From positions 873,501-937,500 of the forward strand of contig NZ_CP041253.1 of NCBI RefSeq assembly GCF_006575665.1: a DNA stretch of 64,000 nucleotides. Direction: 5' to 3'. The position numbers were made by a program, and so were the translations under genes. Shown here in pieces: positions 34,843-45,418 of this stretch. How positions within the stretch are numbered: position 1 is the first letter of the stretch; every line of letters starts with the position of its first letter. The notes beneath the pieces were generated by a model. It ran no database searches. It worked only from the letters and a program-made list of their open reading frames with translations, and was not told the origin of the DNA. This stretch comes from Echinicola soli (GTDB lineage: Bacteria > Bacteroidota > Bacteroidia > Cytophagales > Cyclobacteriaceae).

Positions 34843-37644
34843 TTACTTTATCCACACTTTATCCACTGTCTTTCCTGCCGCTGTTTCGACTTCAATTAGC
34901 CACAATCCAGCGGGTAAATTTTCGATATAAAAATCAAATATATCGTGATGGGGGGTGATTTTCCGTAAATATTTGCCCAAAGGGTCCACCACTCTTATTT
35001 CCCTGACACTTCCTGCCCCTTTTACCTCAATGTGGATATTTCCACTGGATGGATTTGGGTAGATTTTAACCTGTGCATTTTCAGCTTCTTTTTCAATGCC
35101 TGTAATGAGGTTCACGTTGACATTAAGCTGCTGTGAGGCACCTTCATTACAGCTGTTGCTTGGGGTGACTTCCAGCAGAAAATCACCTTCTCTCTCCCAG
35201 TTGACTAGGGCCGAATGAGTGCCTTGTCCTGAGATGATGCTTCCTCCCTCTGTGGACCATTGGTAATTTATACCATCTACTGCAGTGACTTCATACAACT
35301 GCTCTTCCAGTCCGACTTGCGCCAGTCCCATGATGGTCTCCGGTTGTGCAGGTGCCCGGGTAACGGTGATTGCTTTGTTGGTCGCAGAGGTTTCCCCGCA
35401 GGCATTTTTGGGGAAGACACTCAGCTGCTGCTGCCCCTCTGATTCCCATTCGATAGCGACATGGGCAGTACCTTGGCCTGACTGGATGATTCCGTTATTG
35501 GCTGTCCAGATATATTCCATCCCCGGTATCGAATCTACTTCATAATTGCTGACCCTTTTTAAACAGGCCACCCCATTACCGGTGATTTCCATTATCTTTT
35601 CCGGTGTGGTGGAGACAGTGACTTCCAGTGCTGTGGTGGGACCATCACCGCAAACATTTTGACTTTTCACCAATACACCATTCCGGCCAGGGCTTTCCCA
35701 TTGGACGACAATTCTATCCGAACCTTGTCCTTCGATGATGCTGCCACCGTCCACACGCCATTCGTAGGTCAAGCCTTCGCTTCCCTCATTTTCCAAGGTG
35801 TAAATCTGTTGGCTTAGGCAAATATTATCTTGCCCGGTGATAGTCCCGGTAAAGGTGGGCACTTCACAGCTGTACTGATAAATCATTCCATACTCGCCCA
35901 CTGCATAGCCTGTATTGACATCACCAAAGCTAATTGCCCTAAAGTCCTGAAAAGTTTCGGTGTCCACCTGCCTCCAGGTTTCCCCTTGGTCAGTGGTCTG
36001 AAGGAGCATGCCTTCATCCCCTACAATAAACCCGGTCAGACTGTCCAAGAAGGCTACATCGCGAAGGTGTTGAGTAGAATGGGTATTAAGCTGTTTCCAA
36101 TTCCCTCCCTGATCTTCTGTCAAAAATGCCTGCCCATTATCACCCACCATGACGGCGGAGGTCTCGCTGATCACAAAAATCCCGTTCAGATTGCTGGTGA
36201 TGCCAAGATAAACCTCTTGCCAATCCTCCGCACCGGAATTTCTAAACACACGGCCTCCTTCGCCGACAATGATCCCGGATCCATCTTGAAAAAAATCAAC
36301 ATCGTAAAAATCGAACGATTTATCGCCGGCATTGATGGTCGTCCAGTTTATGCCACGATTTTCTGTTTTGGCGAGATATCCATCTTCGCCCACAATATAG
36401 CCCGTGTCAGCATCAGAGAAGTATAGGCCAAAAAGGTCCTTCTCGGTGTTGGGGTTTAAGGCAGTCCAAGACCCTCCAGAGTTGGTGGTGTTCAAAATCG
36501 TCCCATCATTGCCCACTACATAGCCAAAAGCACTGGATACAAAAGCGATGTCATGAAAATCGGTTGTTAGCGGACGGGAATAATCAGCAAAGGAGTTACC
36601 ACTATTGGTAGTCCGTAAAATCACGGCTTCCTTGCCAGCGATATAGCCACGACTATCGCTTACAAAATCCGTAGCCAAAAAATCTTTGGGATTACCTGTA
36701 AATAGTGACGTCCAGGAGCTTCCCGAATTGGTGGAGCGGAGGATAGTCCCCGCATCAGCCACGGCAAAGACCGTGTTGGTGCTCTGCTTGTAGGCAATAT
36801 TGTTAATGTCTTCTACGGTTCGACTGTTTCGAATGGCGAAGGTCAGTCCTGCATTATTGGTAAATAAGACAGTACCTGCTTCTCCTACGATAATGCCCGT
36901 ATCAGGGCTGTCCCTATTAAAAGCTACCCGCTTATAATCGTAGTTGGTCCCACTCTGGATAAACGCCCAATTATCCCCTGCATCAATGGTCTTTAAAATC
37001 ACCCCCTCATCGCCCACTGCATAGCCGGTAGTATCATTGGTGAAGCAGAGGTCATTTATAGGCGTATTGATCGATGAGGCGAGTGGCTGCCAGGTCTGCC
37101 CTCCATCTGAAGTTTTGTAAATCGCTCCAGAGGAAGTCCCCAAATAGCCCCTGTCATTGCTCGGGAAGAACAGCGTGCTGATATCAGCAGTGATTCCAGG
37201 CTCCACCGATGTCCATGAATCTCCGCCATTGGAAGAGTATTGTAAAGTACCTGATGTTCCCGCGATCCAAATATTATCTTTGGTAAGGTACTTGACCGTT
37301 AGTAAATCTTCAGTGGAGCTCAGCTCGACGGCCTTCCAGGACTGGCCACCGTCTTTGGTTTGCAGAAGTACGCCATTTTCGCCTGACATCGCACCATTTT
37401 CGTGATCATAGAAATCTACTGAAAGCAAACTGGCCTCCATCGGCATGGATATTTCCGTCCAGCTGTCACCACCATCGGTAGTTTTGAGCATAATTTGATC
37501 CCCTGAAGCAAAAGCCACGTCTTCATTGACCCAATGGATGTCTGTCAGTTCATTGCCCCGGTCACTGATCCTTTGCCAGCTTTGGGAAAAAGCTGATTGA
37601 AATAGTGACATAGAGAAAAAAATCAGGAGTAAATGGTTCTTCAT
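34843..37644 (-). CDS. Type 9 secreted protein with YCF48-type propeller and PKD-like repeats
   Basis: 933 residues from the ATG at 37642-37644, with signal peptide HLLLIFFSMSLFQSAFSQ. About residues 25-600 hold a dozen repeats of about 43 residues of the form aFasGd..L.TTDGGdSW (FLATDFVSDSRGYIAG, TGYIVGEDGYLAKTE), the YCF48/BNR propeller pattern. About 620-860 are three beta-sandwich modules resembling PKD/Ig-like repeats (EWRVDGGSIIEGQGSDRI, YIWTANNGIIQSGQG). The end has the type A sorting domain KIYPNPSSGNIHIEV, LPAGLWLIEV. A surface or extracellular cargo protein; ligand unknown. A 6-residue longer start at 37662 is possible. Confidence 0.86.
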   Translation of the reverse strand: MKNHLLLIFFSMSLFQSAFSQSWQRISDRGNELTDIHWVNEDVAFASGDQIMLKTTDGGDSWTEISMPMEASLLSVDFYDHENGAMSGENGVLLQTKDGGQSWKAVELSSTEDLLTVKYLTKDNIWIAGTSGTLQYSSNGGDSWTSVEPGITADISTLFFPSNDRGYLGTSSGAIYKTSDGGQTWQPLASSINTPINDLCFTNDTTGYAVGDEGVILKTIDAGDNWAFIQSGTNYDYKRVAFNRDSPDTGIIVGEAGTVLFTNNAGLTFAIRNSRTVEDINNIAYKQSTNTVFAVADAGTILRSTNSGSSWTSLFTGNPKDFLATDFVSDSRGYIAGKEAVILRTTNSGNSFADYSRPLTTDFHDIAFVSSAFGYVVGNDGTILNTTNSGGSWTALNPNTEKDLFGLYFSDADTGYIVGEDGYLAKTENRGINWTTINAGDKSFDFYDVDFFQDGSGIIVGEGGRVFRNSGAEDWQEVYLGITSNLNGIFVISETSAVMVGDNGQAFLTEDQGGNWKQLNTHSTQHLRDVAFLDSLTGFIVGDEGMLLQTTDQGETWRQVDTETFQDFRAISFGDVNTGYAVGEYGMIYQYSCEVPTFTGTITGQDNICLSQQIYTLENEGSEGLTYEWRVDGGSIIEGQGSDRIVVQWESPGRNGVLVKSQNVCGDGPTTALEVTVSTTPEKIMEITGNGVACLKRVSNYEVDSIPGMEYIWTANNGIIQSGQGTAHVAIEWESEGQQQLSVFPKNACGETSATNKAITVTRAPAQPETIMGLAQVGLEEQLYEVTAVDGINYQWSTEGGSIISGQGTHSALVNWEREGDFLLEVTPSNSCNEGASQQLNVNVNLITGIEKEAENAQVKIYPNPSSGNIHIEVKGAGSVREIRVVDPLGKYLRKITPHHDIFDFYIENLPAGLWLIEVETAAGKTVDKVWIK

Positions 37645-37673
37645 ATGATCTTGGAACGACATGGTTTTACCTA

Positions 37674-37681
37674 CAAAAATA
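37674..37681 (-). promoter_or_regulatory. -7 element for the YCF48-repeat gene
   Basis: TATTTTTG on the minus strand, 30 bases before ATG 37644, fits TAnnTTTG. Confidence 0.45.
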
Positions 37682-37746
37682 AAGGTAAATTACGGTTTAC
37701 GGATAAGCGCTTGGTGTTTATTGGCTTTTCTCTCCTGATAAATTAC

Positions 37747-37778
37747 AAAAAAATCCCGCATATACCAGTATGCGGGAT
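37747..37778 (-). terminator. Intrinsic terminator after the S9 peptidase gene
   Basis: ATCCCGCATA (37753-37762) pairs with TATGCGGGAT (37769-37778); on the minus strand it ends in seven T. Confidence 0.9.
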
Positions 37779-37830
37779 CTTTGATTTTGCGCTATATCTT
37801 CCTTAGGCAATCAGGGGTATTGCTGAACAC

Positions 37831-40263
37831 TCACTTTCCCCTGTTCTTTACCCATTTGTCCAACCACTCATTCATCTCATATAAGGTGTGCATAATGGAT
37901 TCCTGGGCGGCATAACCGTGGCTTTCGTTTGGCAAAAACACCAACCTGGCAGTAGCACCATGTCCTTTCAGTGCGTTGTAATAACGCTCCGACTGGATGG
38001 GGAAGGTACCGGAATTATTATCTGCTTCGCCGTGGATCAGCAGGATTGGCGATTTTACTTTGTCAGCGTGCATGAATGGGGACATATTGAAATATACTTC
38101 CGGGGCTTCCCAATATGTGCGTTGTTCATATTGAAAGCCAAAAGGGGTCAGTGTACGGTTATAAGCACCGCTTCGGGCGATTCCGGCAGCAAACAGATTA
38201 CTGTGTGAAAGGAGATTGGCCGTCATAAAGGCTCCATAAGAGTGGCCGCCCACAGCTATCCTGTCTCGGTCACCAATGCCCCTATCCACGATATAGTCAA
38301 TGGCTGCTTCGGCATTGGCCACCAATTGCTCAATGAAGAAATCATTGGGTTCTTTATCTCCTTCACCGACGATGGGCATTTCCGTTCGGTCCATGATGGC
38401 GTAGCCCTGGGTGACCCAATAGAGCGGAGTCCCCCAATACAGCCGGGTAAATTCGTATTTAGATCCTCTCACTTGAGCGGCCACTTCCTTCGACTTGTAT
38501 TCTCGCGGGTAGGCCCACATCAGCACGGGAAGGCTACCGTCTTTTGTTGGCTCATAGTCGGCAGGCGTATAAATGGTAGCAGATAGGTTCAATCCGTCAT
38601 TTCTGGTGTATGTGACCAGTTCTTTCTGTATCCCTTTCAGGGAAGGATAAGGATCTTCAAATTCAGTCAACTGAATCGGAGCGATTCGTTTTCTTGTGTT
38701 GACCAGCCAGTAGTTTGGCTGGATGTCGGTACTTTGCTTGCTGGTGATGAAGCTGTGCCCCTTATCATCCAGCACTTTTACCACTTGCTCGTAAAAAGGT
38801 GCTTGGCAGCGCCAGAGGATTTCCTGCTCACCTGAGCTTACATCAAAGGTGCTAAGGAAAGGCATGCTTCCTTCAGGCGAGCCACCTTCACTGGTCATAA
38901 ATAGTTTGTCGCCATTTCTAAGAAGGACATATTCACCAAGTTCGTTGGTCGTCATCACAGGATCGCCCGGGTCATTATAAATATCCGAATAGCTTCTTTC
39001 AATAAATATTTTCTGGGACTGACCAGGCAGGGAAGGATTGATGAGGGATCGTTTTTCTTGTCGGGAATCAAACCACCGTTCGTTCAGCACCGCAAAATCA
39101 TCATCCGACCATTGTATGCTTGAATATCGTAAGCTGGTAGAGGCCAATTTTTGCTTATTTCCTGTGAATGGCGCATCCAGTGTGTAGATAATATCACGCT
39201 CTTCGATTTTCACTTTGGGATCTCCACCATCCTGCGCTTCTGCCCAATATAGGGTAGCAGGAGTATCTCTTCGCCAAGTGATCGATCTCGGTCCTGTTAC
39301 AGTAGCATCAAAACCGGTAGGCCTTACTTCGTCCAGCGGGATTTCCGCGATAGTTACTTGATCTGACCCATCGATACGCCATGCTTCTACATGGTAAGGA
39401 AAACGGTAAGCTGGTACCAAGTAAGAAAACGGGGGCTGAATGGACTCCACAAGGACGTATTGGCCGTCAGGCGAGACATCCATGGATTTGATCATGGCCG
39501 GTTTTCCCAGGGGCTCGGCACTTCCATCCAAATCCACGATCATCAGCTGGGTATCCATAAAATAGGCAAAAAGCTGCTCATCGTATTCGTTTTCCAGCAA
39601 GTCCTGATACGTCCTGCTGGGAGCGGCATTGCCGGAAGTCTCTTGGATGATGGGACTGGAAGGCACTTGTGGTTTTTCGGGAAGGGTACCACGGTTTGGA
39701 TTAATGGCTTTTACCAAAAGTGAATGGTCTGGTAGCCAGGTAAAGGCAGTCCCATAGGCATCGTTAATGATTTCATCCGTTACTTGTTTGGCGGTTTTGG
39801 TGGCCAGGTCAGCTACCCACAGGCTAATGCCCTCATCGCCCACCATGCCAAAGGCAAGATATTGCTCATCATCTGACCAGCTGATCCCGCTGATTTTAGC
39901 ATTTTCGGGCAACCCTGAAACGGTCATCTCTTCACCTGATTTTACGTCTTTCACCTTGATGCCGCTGTAGGATGATGATCGGCTGGGCCCATTGGTCTTC
40001 GGGTTGATACGGATCCCGCCGATGCGCAATTCTGGCTGTGACACTTCCTTGAGGGATTTGTAGCCGGGCCTTTCCAACATGAGCATGATATCTCCCTTCT
40101 TGCTGAAATAGACAGAAGGGGTCACAGGGGCATTGACCAGGTCTTGAATTGATTGGGGAGGGGTTTTGTACCCTGTGTTCTCTTGGGCAATGGCATTTCC
40201 AAATAGAAAGGCCAAGGCCAATAGGCACATAAAGTGCCTTGGGATTAGAAAATTTAGGTTCAT
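37831..40263 (-). CDS. S9 family prolyl oligopeptidase-like serine peptidase (secreted)
   Basis: 810 residues. Signal peptide FMCLLALAFLFGNAIAQ. The N-terminal two-thirds is a propeller (PDGQYVLVESIQPPF, SWSDDEQYLAFGM), the last about 250 residues an alpha/beta hydrolase. Serine in GGHSYGAFM near residue 675, Asp in IHGEADNNSGTFP, His in FLPNESHGYAA. The text resembles the glutamyl endopeptidase subgroup (S9D type) also found in plastids. Probably periplasmic, processing peptides. Its own terminator follows. Confidence 0.9.
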   Translation of the reverse strand: MNLNFLIPRHFMCLLALAFLFGNAIAQENTGYKTPPQSIQDLVNAPVTPSVYFSKKGDIMLMLERPGYKSLKEVSQPELRIGGIRINPKTNGPSRSSSYSGIKVKDVKSGEEMTVSGLPENAKISGISWSDDEQYLAFGMVGDEGISLWVADLATKTAKQVTDEIINDAYGTAFTWLPDHSLLVKAINPNRGTLPEKPQVPSSPIIQETSGNAAPSRTYQDLLENEYDEQLFAYFMDTQLMIVDLDGSAEPLGKPAMIKSMDVSPDGQYVLVESIQPPFSYLVPAYRFPYHVEAWRIDGSDQVTIAEIPLDEVRPTGFDATVTGPRSITWRRDTPATLYWAEAQDGGDPKVKIEERDIIYTLDAPFTGNKQKLASTSLRYSSIQWSDDDFAVLNERWFDSRQEKRSLINPSLPGQSQKIFIERSYSDIYNDPGDPVMTTNELGEYVLLRNGDKLFMTSEGGSPEGSMPFLSTFDVSSGEQEILWRCQAPFYEQVVKVLDDKGHSFITSKQSTDIQPNYWLVNTRKRIAPIQLTEFEDPYPSLKGIQKELVTYTRNDGLNLSATIYTPADYEPTKDGSLPVLMWAYPREYKSKEVAAQVRGSKYEFTRLYWGTPLYWVTQGYAIMDRTEMPIVGEGDKEPNDFFIEQLVANAEAAIDYIVDRGIGDRDRIAVGGHSYGAFMTANLLSHSNLFAAGIARSGAYNRTLTPFGFQYEQRTYWEAPEVYFNMSPFMHADKVKSPILLIHGEADNNSGTFPIQSERYYNALKGHGATARLVFLPNESHGYAAQESIMHTLYEMNEWLDKWVKNRGK

Positions 40264-40361
40264 ATTCTATTCGTTTATCTTAGCAAATTACAAAAAAATA
40301 GCGCAGCCCGGGCACTATACTGGGTGAGTCAAAAAGTAAAATTGATAAGCGGTAAAAATCA

Positions 40362-40395
40362 AATAAAAAGGGATGCTTCAAGCTTGAAACATCCC
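40362..40395 (-). terminator. Intrinsic terminator after the GldJ-like gene
   Basis: GGGATG-C-TTCAAG faces CTTGAA-A-CATCCC (40370-40395); a T run follows on the minus strand. Confidence 0.88.
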
Positions 40396-40420
40396 CTGAT
40401 CAATCAGTTAATTTTTATTT

Positions 40421-41650
40421 TTACATATCGTCTGCACCTACAGAGATCATTGCACATCTAAACCCGATATGGTTCGTGGCAGAATCTTGGTGCATAAACC
40501 GTCTCGTTCCTGGTGATAGCCAATAAGCAACATCTCTCCAACTGCCACCCTTGTAAACACGATAATTGTCATCTATTAAGGAAGTCCTATAGGCTTCTGC
40601 TTCATCGTTAGTACCATCTCTCCTCAGCGGATTGAGGTCTTCAAAGTCCTGATAAGATAGCGGCCTGTAAACATCCTCTACCCATTCGTTCATGTTACCG
40701 GACATATTGTATAGCCCAAAATCATTTGGAGGGTATTCGTAAACGTTGGCAGGGATGATGTCGCCATCATTGGTCACACCACCGGCGATACCGGCATAGT
40801 CACCACGGCCTCTTTTAAAGTTGGCCAAAAGGTCACCTTGTCGGCCTTTGCGTTTAACGTCGTAGGGGTTTCTGACACCACGTCCATCCCAAGGGTAAAT
40901 ACGTCCATTTTCTTGGTTTTCGTCCAAGTACTGCGTGCCGATCATTGCTTTGGCAGCGTATTCCCATTCGGCTTCGTTCGGCAGCCTGTAGTTTGGCAAT
41001 ACTACTCCTCGCTCGATAAGCAGGTTTTTGCTCATGGTAGAGTCAAGGCCTTCTTTTTCGCGGTAAAGCTCATTCACGTAAGCAGTTCTCCATTTACAAT
41101 ATGCATTGGCTTGCTCCCATGTTACGCCCGCTACAGGATAGAAGTTAAAGCCAGGGTGCCTGAAATAGTAGGTGGAATAAACGTCATTGTAAGAAAGTGC
41201 TTCTGTCCAGACGTCTTCTCGAGGTTCCAGTTGTTTTACCGAGTCCGCATTGGAGCGCTTTCTCATGTCAAAGAGAAATTCCTTGTAGTCCAGGTTGGTC
41301 ACTTCTGTCTCGTCCATGTAGAATGAAGCGATGGTCACGGTTCTTTCGGCATTGTCACGGAAGGCCATGACATCCTGTTCCTGGGTGCCCAGTACTGCAC
41401 GCCCCCCTTGAATGTACTTCAATTTAGGGCCTTTGGCAGGCTCTTTTAACTTGACTACTGTAAATTGGGTAGTATCTTCCAGATCAAAGTTTAACTCAGC
41501 ACCTGTGGCTGCACTGACTTTTCCGGGGCTTCCTGCAGTCCTTCGCCCGTAAGTTGGGCCGTTGTTTTTGGAACACGAAGCCAAAAACGTCATTGACAGC
41601 ATCAAAAACGCCGTAAATATTATGTTTATATTTTTGTTGCTTTTCACCAT
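40421..41650 (-). CDS. gldJ: GldJ-like SUMF1-fold lipoprotein
   Basis: 409 residues. The lipobox TFLASC (Cys26) makes it a lipoprotein. From about residue 75 it has the formylglycine-generating-enzyme (SUMF1) fold: GGRAVLGTQEQDV, FYMDETEVTNLDY, FRHPGFNFYPVAGVTWEQA, LPNEAEWEYAA, LYNMSGNMNEWVEDV, YKGGSWRD, NHIGFRC. In gliding and type 9 secretion systems, GldJ and GldK are the known lipoproteins of this fold. The DVMAFRDN segment and the RHP..YPV text fit GldJ better, but GldK cannot be fully excluded. It lies alone with its own terminator. Confidence 0.72.
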   Translation of the reverse strand: MVKSNKNINIIFTAFLMLSMTFLASCSKNNGPTYGRRTAGSPGKVSAATGAELNFDLEDTTQFTVVKLKEPAKGPKLKYIQGGRAVLGTQEQDVMAFRDNAERTVTIASFYMDETEVTNLDYKEFLFDMRKRSNADSVKQLEPREDVWTEALSYNDVYSTYYFRHPGFNFYPVAGVTWEQANAYCKWRTAYVNELYREKEGLDSTMSKNLLIERGVVLPNYRLPNEAEWEYAAKAMIGTQYLDENQENGRIYPWDGRGVRNPYDVKRKGRQGDLLANFKRGRGDYAGIAGGVTNDGDIIPANVYEYPPNDFGLYNMSGNMNEWVEDVYRPLSYQDFEDLNPLRRDGTNDEAEAYRTSLIDDNYRVYKGGSWRDVAYWLSPGTRRFMHQDSATNHIGFRCAMISVGADDM

Positions 41651-41818
41651 GTGAAAGTTGGTTTATTCCTCGCCGATTAATACTGCTAATATATAATCAA
41701 TAATGACATATAACAATATTTTTACTTTACGTTCATTTTATTAAACTAGTATTAAGCACCATAAATGAACACTTCATAGAGCATAACAAATAAGGGAATT
41801 GAAAAGATAAAAGCAAAT

Positions 41819-44800
41819 TTAAGCACTCATTTCGCTGAGCCATTGCTTGGCTTTGTCTACGGATTTGATGCCACCAATGGTAAGAATTAAACGATTTTTA
41901 TGTTCTTTTATTTTACAGAACTTTCCATGACCTTGAATAAAGCTAATGATATTTCCAAAAACATCGGACTTAAAGTAGCTTTCCCGCGTGCTGGGCACGA
42001 AGTAGCACTTCATCTGGCCATTCTTAAGCACCAGCTTTTCAAAACCTAGCCTTTCTGCAAACCAGCGTAACCGGACCGTTTCAAAAAGGGCTTCCACTGC
42101 CGCTGGTATTGGGCCAAACCGATCCAATACAGAATTGGCAAATTTGGCCAGTTCTTCTTCTGTCTTGATATTGTCCAGTTTGGAATATAAGTTTAGCCGT
42201 TCTGAAATATTGGTTACATAGTCCTCAGGAATCAATAGTTCCATGTCCGTTTCGATCACACAGTCCTGAACCAAAACTTTCACTTTTTCCTTCAGGTCTA
42301 CTTCGAAGAGACTGGCAAATTCATTTTCCTTGAGCTCTTGGACTGCTTCGTCCAGGATTTTGTGGTACATCTCAAATCCCAGATCAGTGATAAAGCCACT
42401 TTGCTCGGCTCCCAAAAGATTGCCGGCACCACGGATGTCCAGGTCTCTCATGGCTACTTTAAAGCCATCTCCCAGATCAGAAAACTCCTCAAGGGTCTGA
42501 AGCCGTTTACGTGCTTCTGCCGTGAGCCCTGACATGGGGGAAGTGAGAAGGTAACAATAGGCTTTTTTATTGCTCCTGCCTACCCTGCCTCGCATCTGGT
42601 GAAGGTCGCTGAGGCCAAACATATGGGCCCTGTTGATGATAATGGTATTGGCATTGGGGATGTCAAGGCCCGACTCGATAATATTGGTCGATACCAGCAC
42701 GTCAAATTCGCCTTCAATAAATCGGATCATCACTTTTTCCAGTTGTTTACCGTCCATCTGGCCATGGGCTCCGGCCACTTTGGCATCGGGGATCAGGCGC
42801 ATGATAAGATTGGCGATGGAGTCAATTTCACCTACCCTGTTATGGACAAAAAACACCTGGCCACCGCGCTGCAGTTCTCTGGAAACTGCGTCTCGGATAA
42901 CTTCTTCCTCAAAAGTGTGGATTTCAGTGGTCACGGGCTGCCTGTTGGGTGGAGGCGTGGCGATCACCGAAAGGTCACGGGCTCCCATTAGGGAAAAGTG
43001 CAAGGTCCTGGGGATGGGTGTTGCTGTCAAGGTGAGCACATCCACGTTGACACGGAGTTCTTTTAGTTGGTCTTTTACCTTTACACCAAATTTCTGTTCC
43101 TCATCGATAATGAGCAGCCCCAGGTCTTTAAACTGAATGTCTTTGTTGACGATGCGGTGTGTGCCTACGAGAATATCGATTTCCCCTGAAGTTACCTGTT
43201 TGGTAATTTCCTTGACTTGCTTGGTACTGCGAAAACGGTTAATATAATCCACCTTAACGGGAAATCCTTCCAGTCGTTCCTTGAATGTACGGTAATGCTG
43301 CATGGCCAGAATGGTGGTAGGCACCAATACCGCCACTTGTTTGCGGTCATTGATAGCTTTAAAGGCAGCCCGGATGGCTACTTCTGTCTTTCCGAACCCC
43401 ACGTCCCCACATACCAGTCTGTCCATCGGGTAAGGTTTTTCCATATCGGTCTTTACATCGCCAGTAGCCACTGCCTGATCAGGGGTGTCTTCAAAGATAA
43501 ATGAACTCTCGAGCTCCACTTGGAGCACACTGTCCTGAGCATATTGGTGACCTGGAGCAGTTCTCCGTTTGGCGTAGAGATCAATGAGATCTTTGGCGAT
43601 ATCCTTGACCTTTCGCTTTACTTTTTTCTTTTTATTTTCCCATTCTGGAGAGCCCAGCTTGGACATGGTGGGAAGGGTTCCTTCCTGGCCGGAGTATTTT
43701 GATATCTTGTGTAGGGAATGAATGTTCACATAAAGGAGATCATCATCCCGAAATATCAGCCGCACGGCTTCTTGGAAATTGCCGTTGACTTCGACTTTTT
43801 CCAGCCCGGCAAAACGGCCCACACCGTAATCCACGTGAACCACATAATCCCCTGCCTGTAGGGTCTTGAGTTCCTTAAGGGTAAGCGCTTTGGTCTTGCT
43901 GGCTTTTTTGTTGCTTTTATACCGATGATAACGCTCAAAAATCTGGTGATCGGTATAACACGCGATCATGACAGAATGATCCACAAAACCCTCTCTGATG
44001 CTTACAGGCAAAGATTGGACTTTCAGGGTAGGATCCAGTTCCTGAAAGATGTTCTGTAACCGCTCCACCTGCTTTTCGCTCTCTGAACAGATAATGTTCA
44101 GTAAACCCTTGCGCTCATTGTCCACCAGGTTTTCGACCAAAAGGTCAAAATTCTTATTGAAAGATGGCTGGGGCTTAATGTCAAAATCAAAAGTTTTGGA
44201 TGGTGGCAGGTGAAACTGATTGCCAAATTCAATTTTGGTCAAGAGGTCAAGAGACTGCAAGAATGCCGCCCCATCATCAAAAAGATTTTCTGGCTTGAGC
44301 ACCAGGCTCTTGCTTCCGGTTTGGTCGACGATCTTTTCAAATTGCTGGCTGGCCTTTTCGAAGGCATTGTCCAGCATGTCCATGGTGAACTGGAGGTCTT
44401 TGATCCATACACAGGTTTCTTTGGGCATGAAGTCCGTGAAGGATTGCCGCACCTCCTGCATCAGCTTGGTCTGTACATTGGGGATGATGCTGATGTGGTC
44501 GAGCTCTTCCTTGGATAGCTGGCTTTCAGTGTCAAAAGTCCTGATACTCTCTATTTCTTTCCCAAAGAGCTCTATACGGTAAGGAGATTCATTGGCAAAG
44601 GAGAATACATCGATGATGCCGCCGCGTATGGCAAATTGGCCTGGCTCATATACAAAATCCGTTTTATCAAAGTCATAAGTGCTAAGTAGCTCGGCGATAA
44701 ACCCAATGTCCACTTTCTCGCCCACCTTTGCGACGAAAGTGTTTTCTTGGAGAGACTTTTTGTTAATGACTTTTTCGTAAAGCGCCTCGGGATAGGACAC

Positions 44801-45265
44801 GATAATCTCCATGTCATTATCCTTGGTGAGTACTTTGTTCAGGATTTCTGCACGCATCAGCACATTGGCATTGTCCACCTCTTCGTGCTGATAGGGACGC
44901 TTATAGGAAGAGGGAAATACCTGTGGTTCCACTTTATCCAACAGACTACTGAGGTCACTTGCCAGGTAGGCCGCTTCTTCCTTGTCATGTGCGATGATCA
45001 GGTGGCTGCTACGGCGGAGGTTTATAAATGCAGCCAACAGAACCATGTCCATACTGCCTGAAATGCCCTTAAAAGCAAAGTTGCTACCGGCAGATGACTC
45101 AATGGCCTTTGCCACGGTTTTGATATAGGAATCTTGCTCGTATAGGGTGAGAAACGCTTTCTTTTCCAAAATAAATAGTTCTTGTTTAAGAAGATAATCC
45201 GGACATTGACTTTCAAGTTGCAAGTTATAAAAAAGCTGTAGATTCTGGCGCACAAAAGGAGCCAT
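41819..45265 (-). CDS. mfd: Transcription-repair coupling factor Mfd
   Basis: Up to 1148 residues. It removes RNA polymerase stalled at DNA lesions and recruits the excision repair machinery. UvrB-like N-terminal region, an RNA polymerase interaction domain (AGDYVVHVDYGVGRFAGLEKVE), then the RecG-like motor: LVCGDVGFGKTEVA as Walker A region, DEEQKFGVKVKDQL, TATPIPRTLHFSLMGARDLS. The C-terminal TRCF domain ends in ALFETVRLRWFAERLGFEK. The exact start is uncertain: the first 30 or so residues look atypical and a TTG within them (at LEKKAFLTLYEQD) may be the true start. Confidence 0.95.
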   Translation of the reverse strand: MAPFVRQNLQLFYNLQLESQCPDYLLKQELFILEKKAFLTLYEQDSYIKTVAKAIESSAGSNFAFKGISGSMDMVLLAAFINLRRSSHLIIAHDKEEAAYLASDLSSLLDKVEPQVFPSSYKRPYQHEEVDNANVLMRAEILNKVLTKDNDMEIIVSYPEALYEKVINKKSLQENTFVAKVGEKVDIGFIAELLSTYDFDKTDFVYEPGQFAIRGGIIDVFSFANESPYRIELFGKEIESIRTFDTESQLSKEELDHISIIPNVQTKLMQEVRQSFTDFMPKETCVWIKDLQFTMDMLDNAFEKASQQFEKIVDQTGSKSLVLKPENLFDDGAAFLQSLDLLTKIEFGNQFHLPPSKTFDFDIKPQPSFNKNFDLLVENLVDNERKGLLNIICSESEKQVERLQNIFQELDPTLKVQSLPVSIREGFVDHSVMIACYTDHQIFERYHRYKSNKKASKTKALTLKELKTLQAGDYVVHVDYGVGRFAGLEKVEVNGNFQEAVRLIFRDDDLLYVNIHSLHKISKYSGQEGTLPTMSKLGSPEWENKKKKVKRKVKDIAKDLIDLYAKRRTAPGHQYAQDSVLQVELESSFIFEDTPDQAVATGDVKTDMEKPYPMDRLVCGDVGFGKTEVAIRAAFKAINDRKQVAVLVPTTILAMQHYRTFKERLEGFPVKVDYINRFRSTKQVKEITKQVTSGEIDILVGTHRIVNKDIQFKDLGLLIIDEEQKFGVKVKDQLKELRVNVDVLTLTATPIPRTLHFSLMGARDLSVIATPPPNRQPVTTEIHTFEEEVIRDAVSRELQRGGQVFFVHNRVGEIDSIANLIMRLIPDAKVAGAHGQMDGKQLEKVMIRFIEGEFDVLVSTNIIESGLDIPNANTIIINRAHMFGLSDLHQMRGRVGRSNKKAYCYLLTSPMSGLTAEARKRLQTLEEFSDLGDGFKVAMRDLDIRGAGNLLGAEQSGFITDLGFEMYHKILDEAVQELKENEFASLFEVDLKEKVKVLVQDCVIETDMELLIPEDYVTNISERLNLYSKLDNIKTEEELAKFANSVLDRFGPIPAAVEALFETVRLRWFAERLGFEKLVLKNGQMKCYFVPSTRESYFKSDVFGNIISFIQGHGKFCKIKEHKNRLILTIGGIKSVDKAKQWLSEMSA

Positions 45266-45418
45266 CCTGGAAAATGTCTAAAGGATACTCGGTGGACATG
45301 TAAAGCGTCACTTCAACAAGCCTGGTCAAGAAAGCTGAAAAATTTCAACCCACCAGTGGGCGGTTTACTGAAAGAGTAAAATTGTGCTTGCTGCTGCAAC
45401 CACAAACCATCAGAAAAG

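Noticed and set aside
38242..38586. Plus-strand 114-codon frame opposite the S9 peptidase
   Set aside because: It lies in the antisense of the catalytic domain and shows no domain or start signal.
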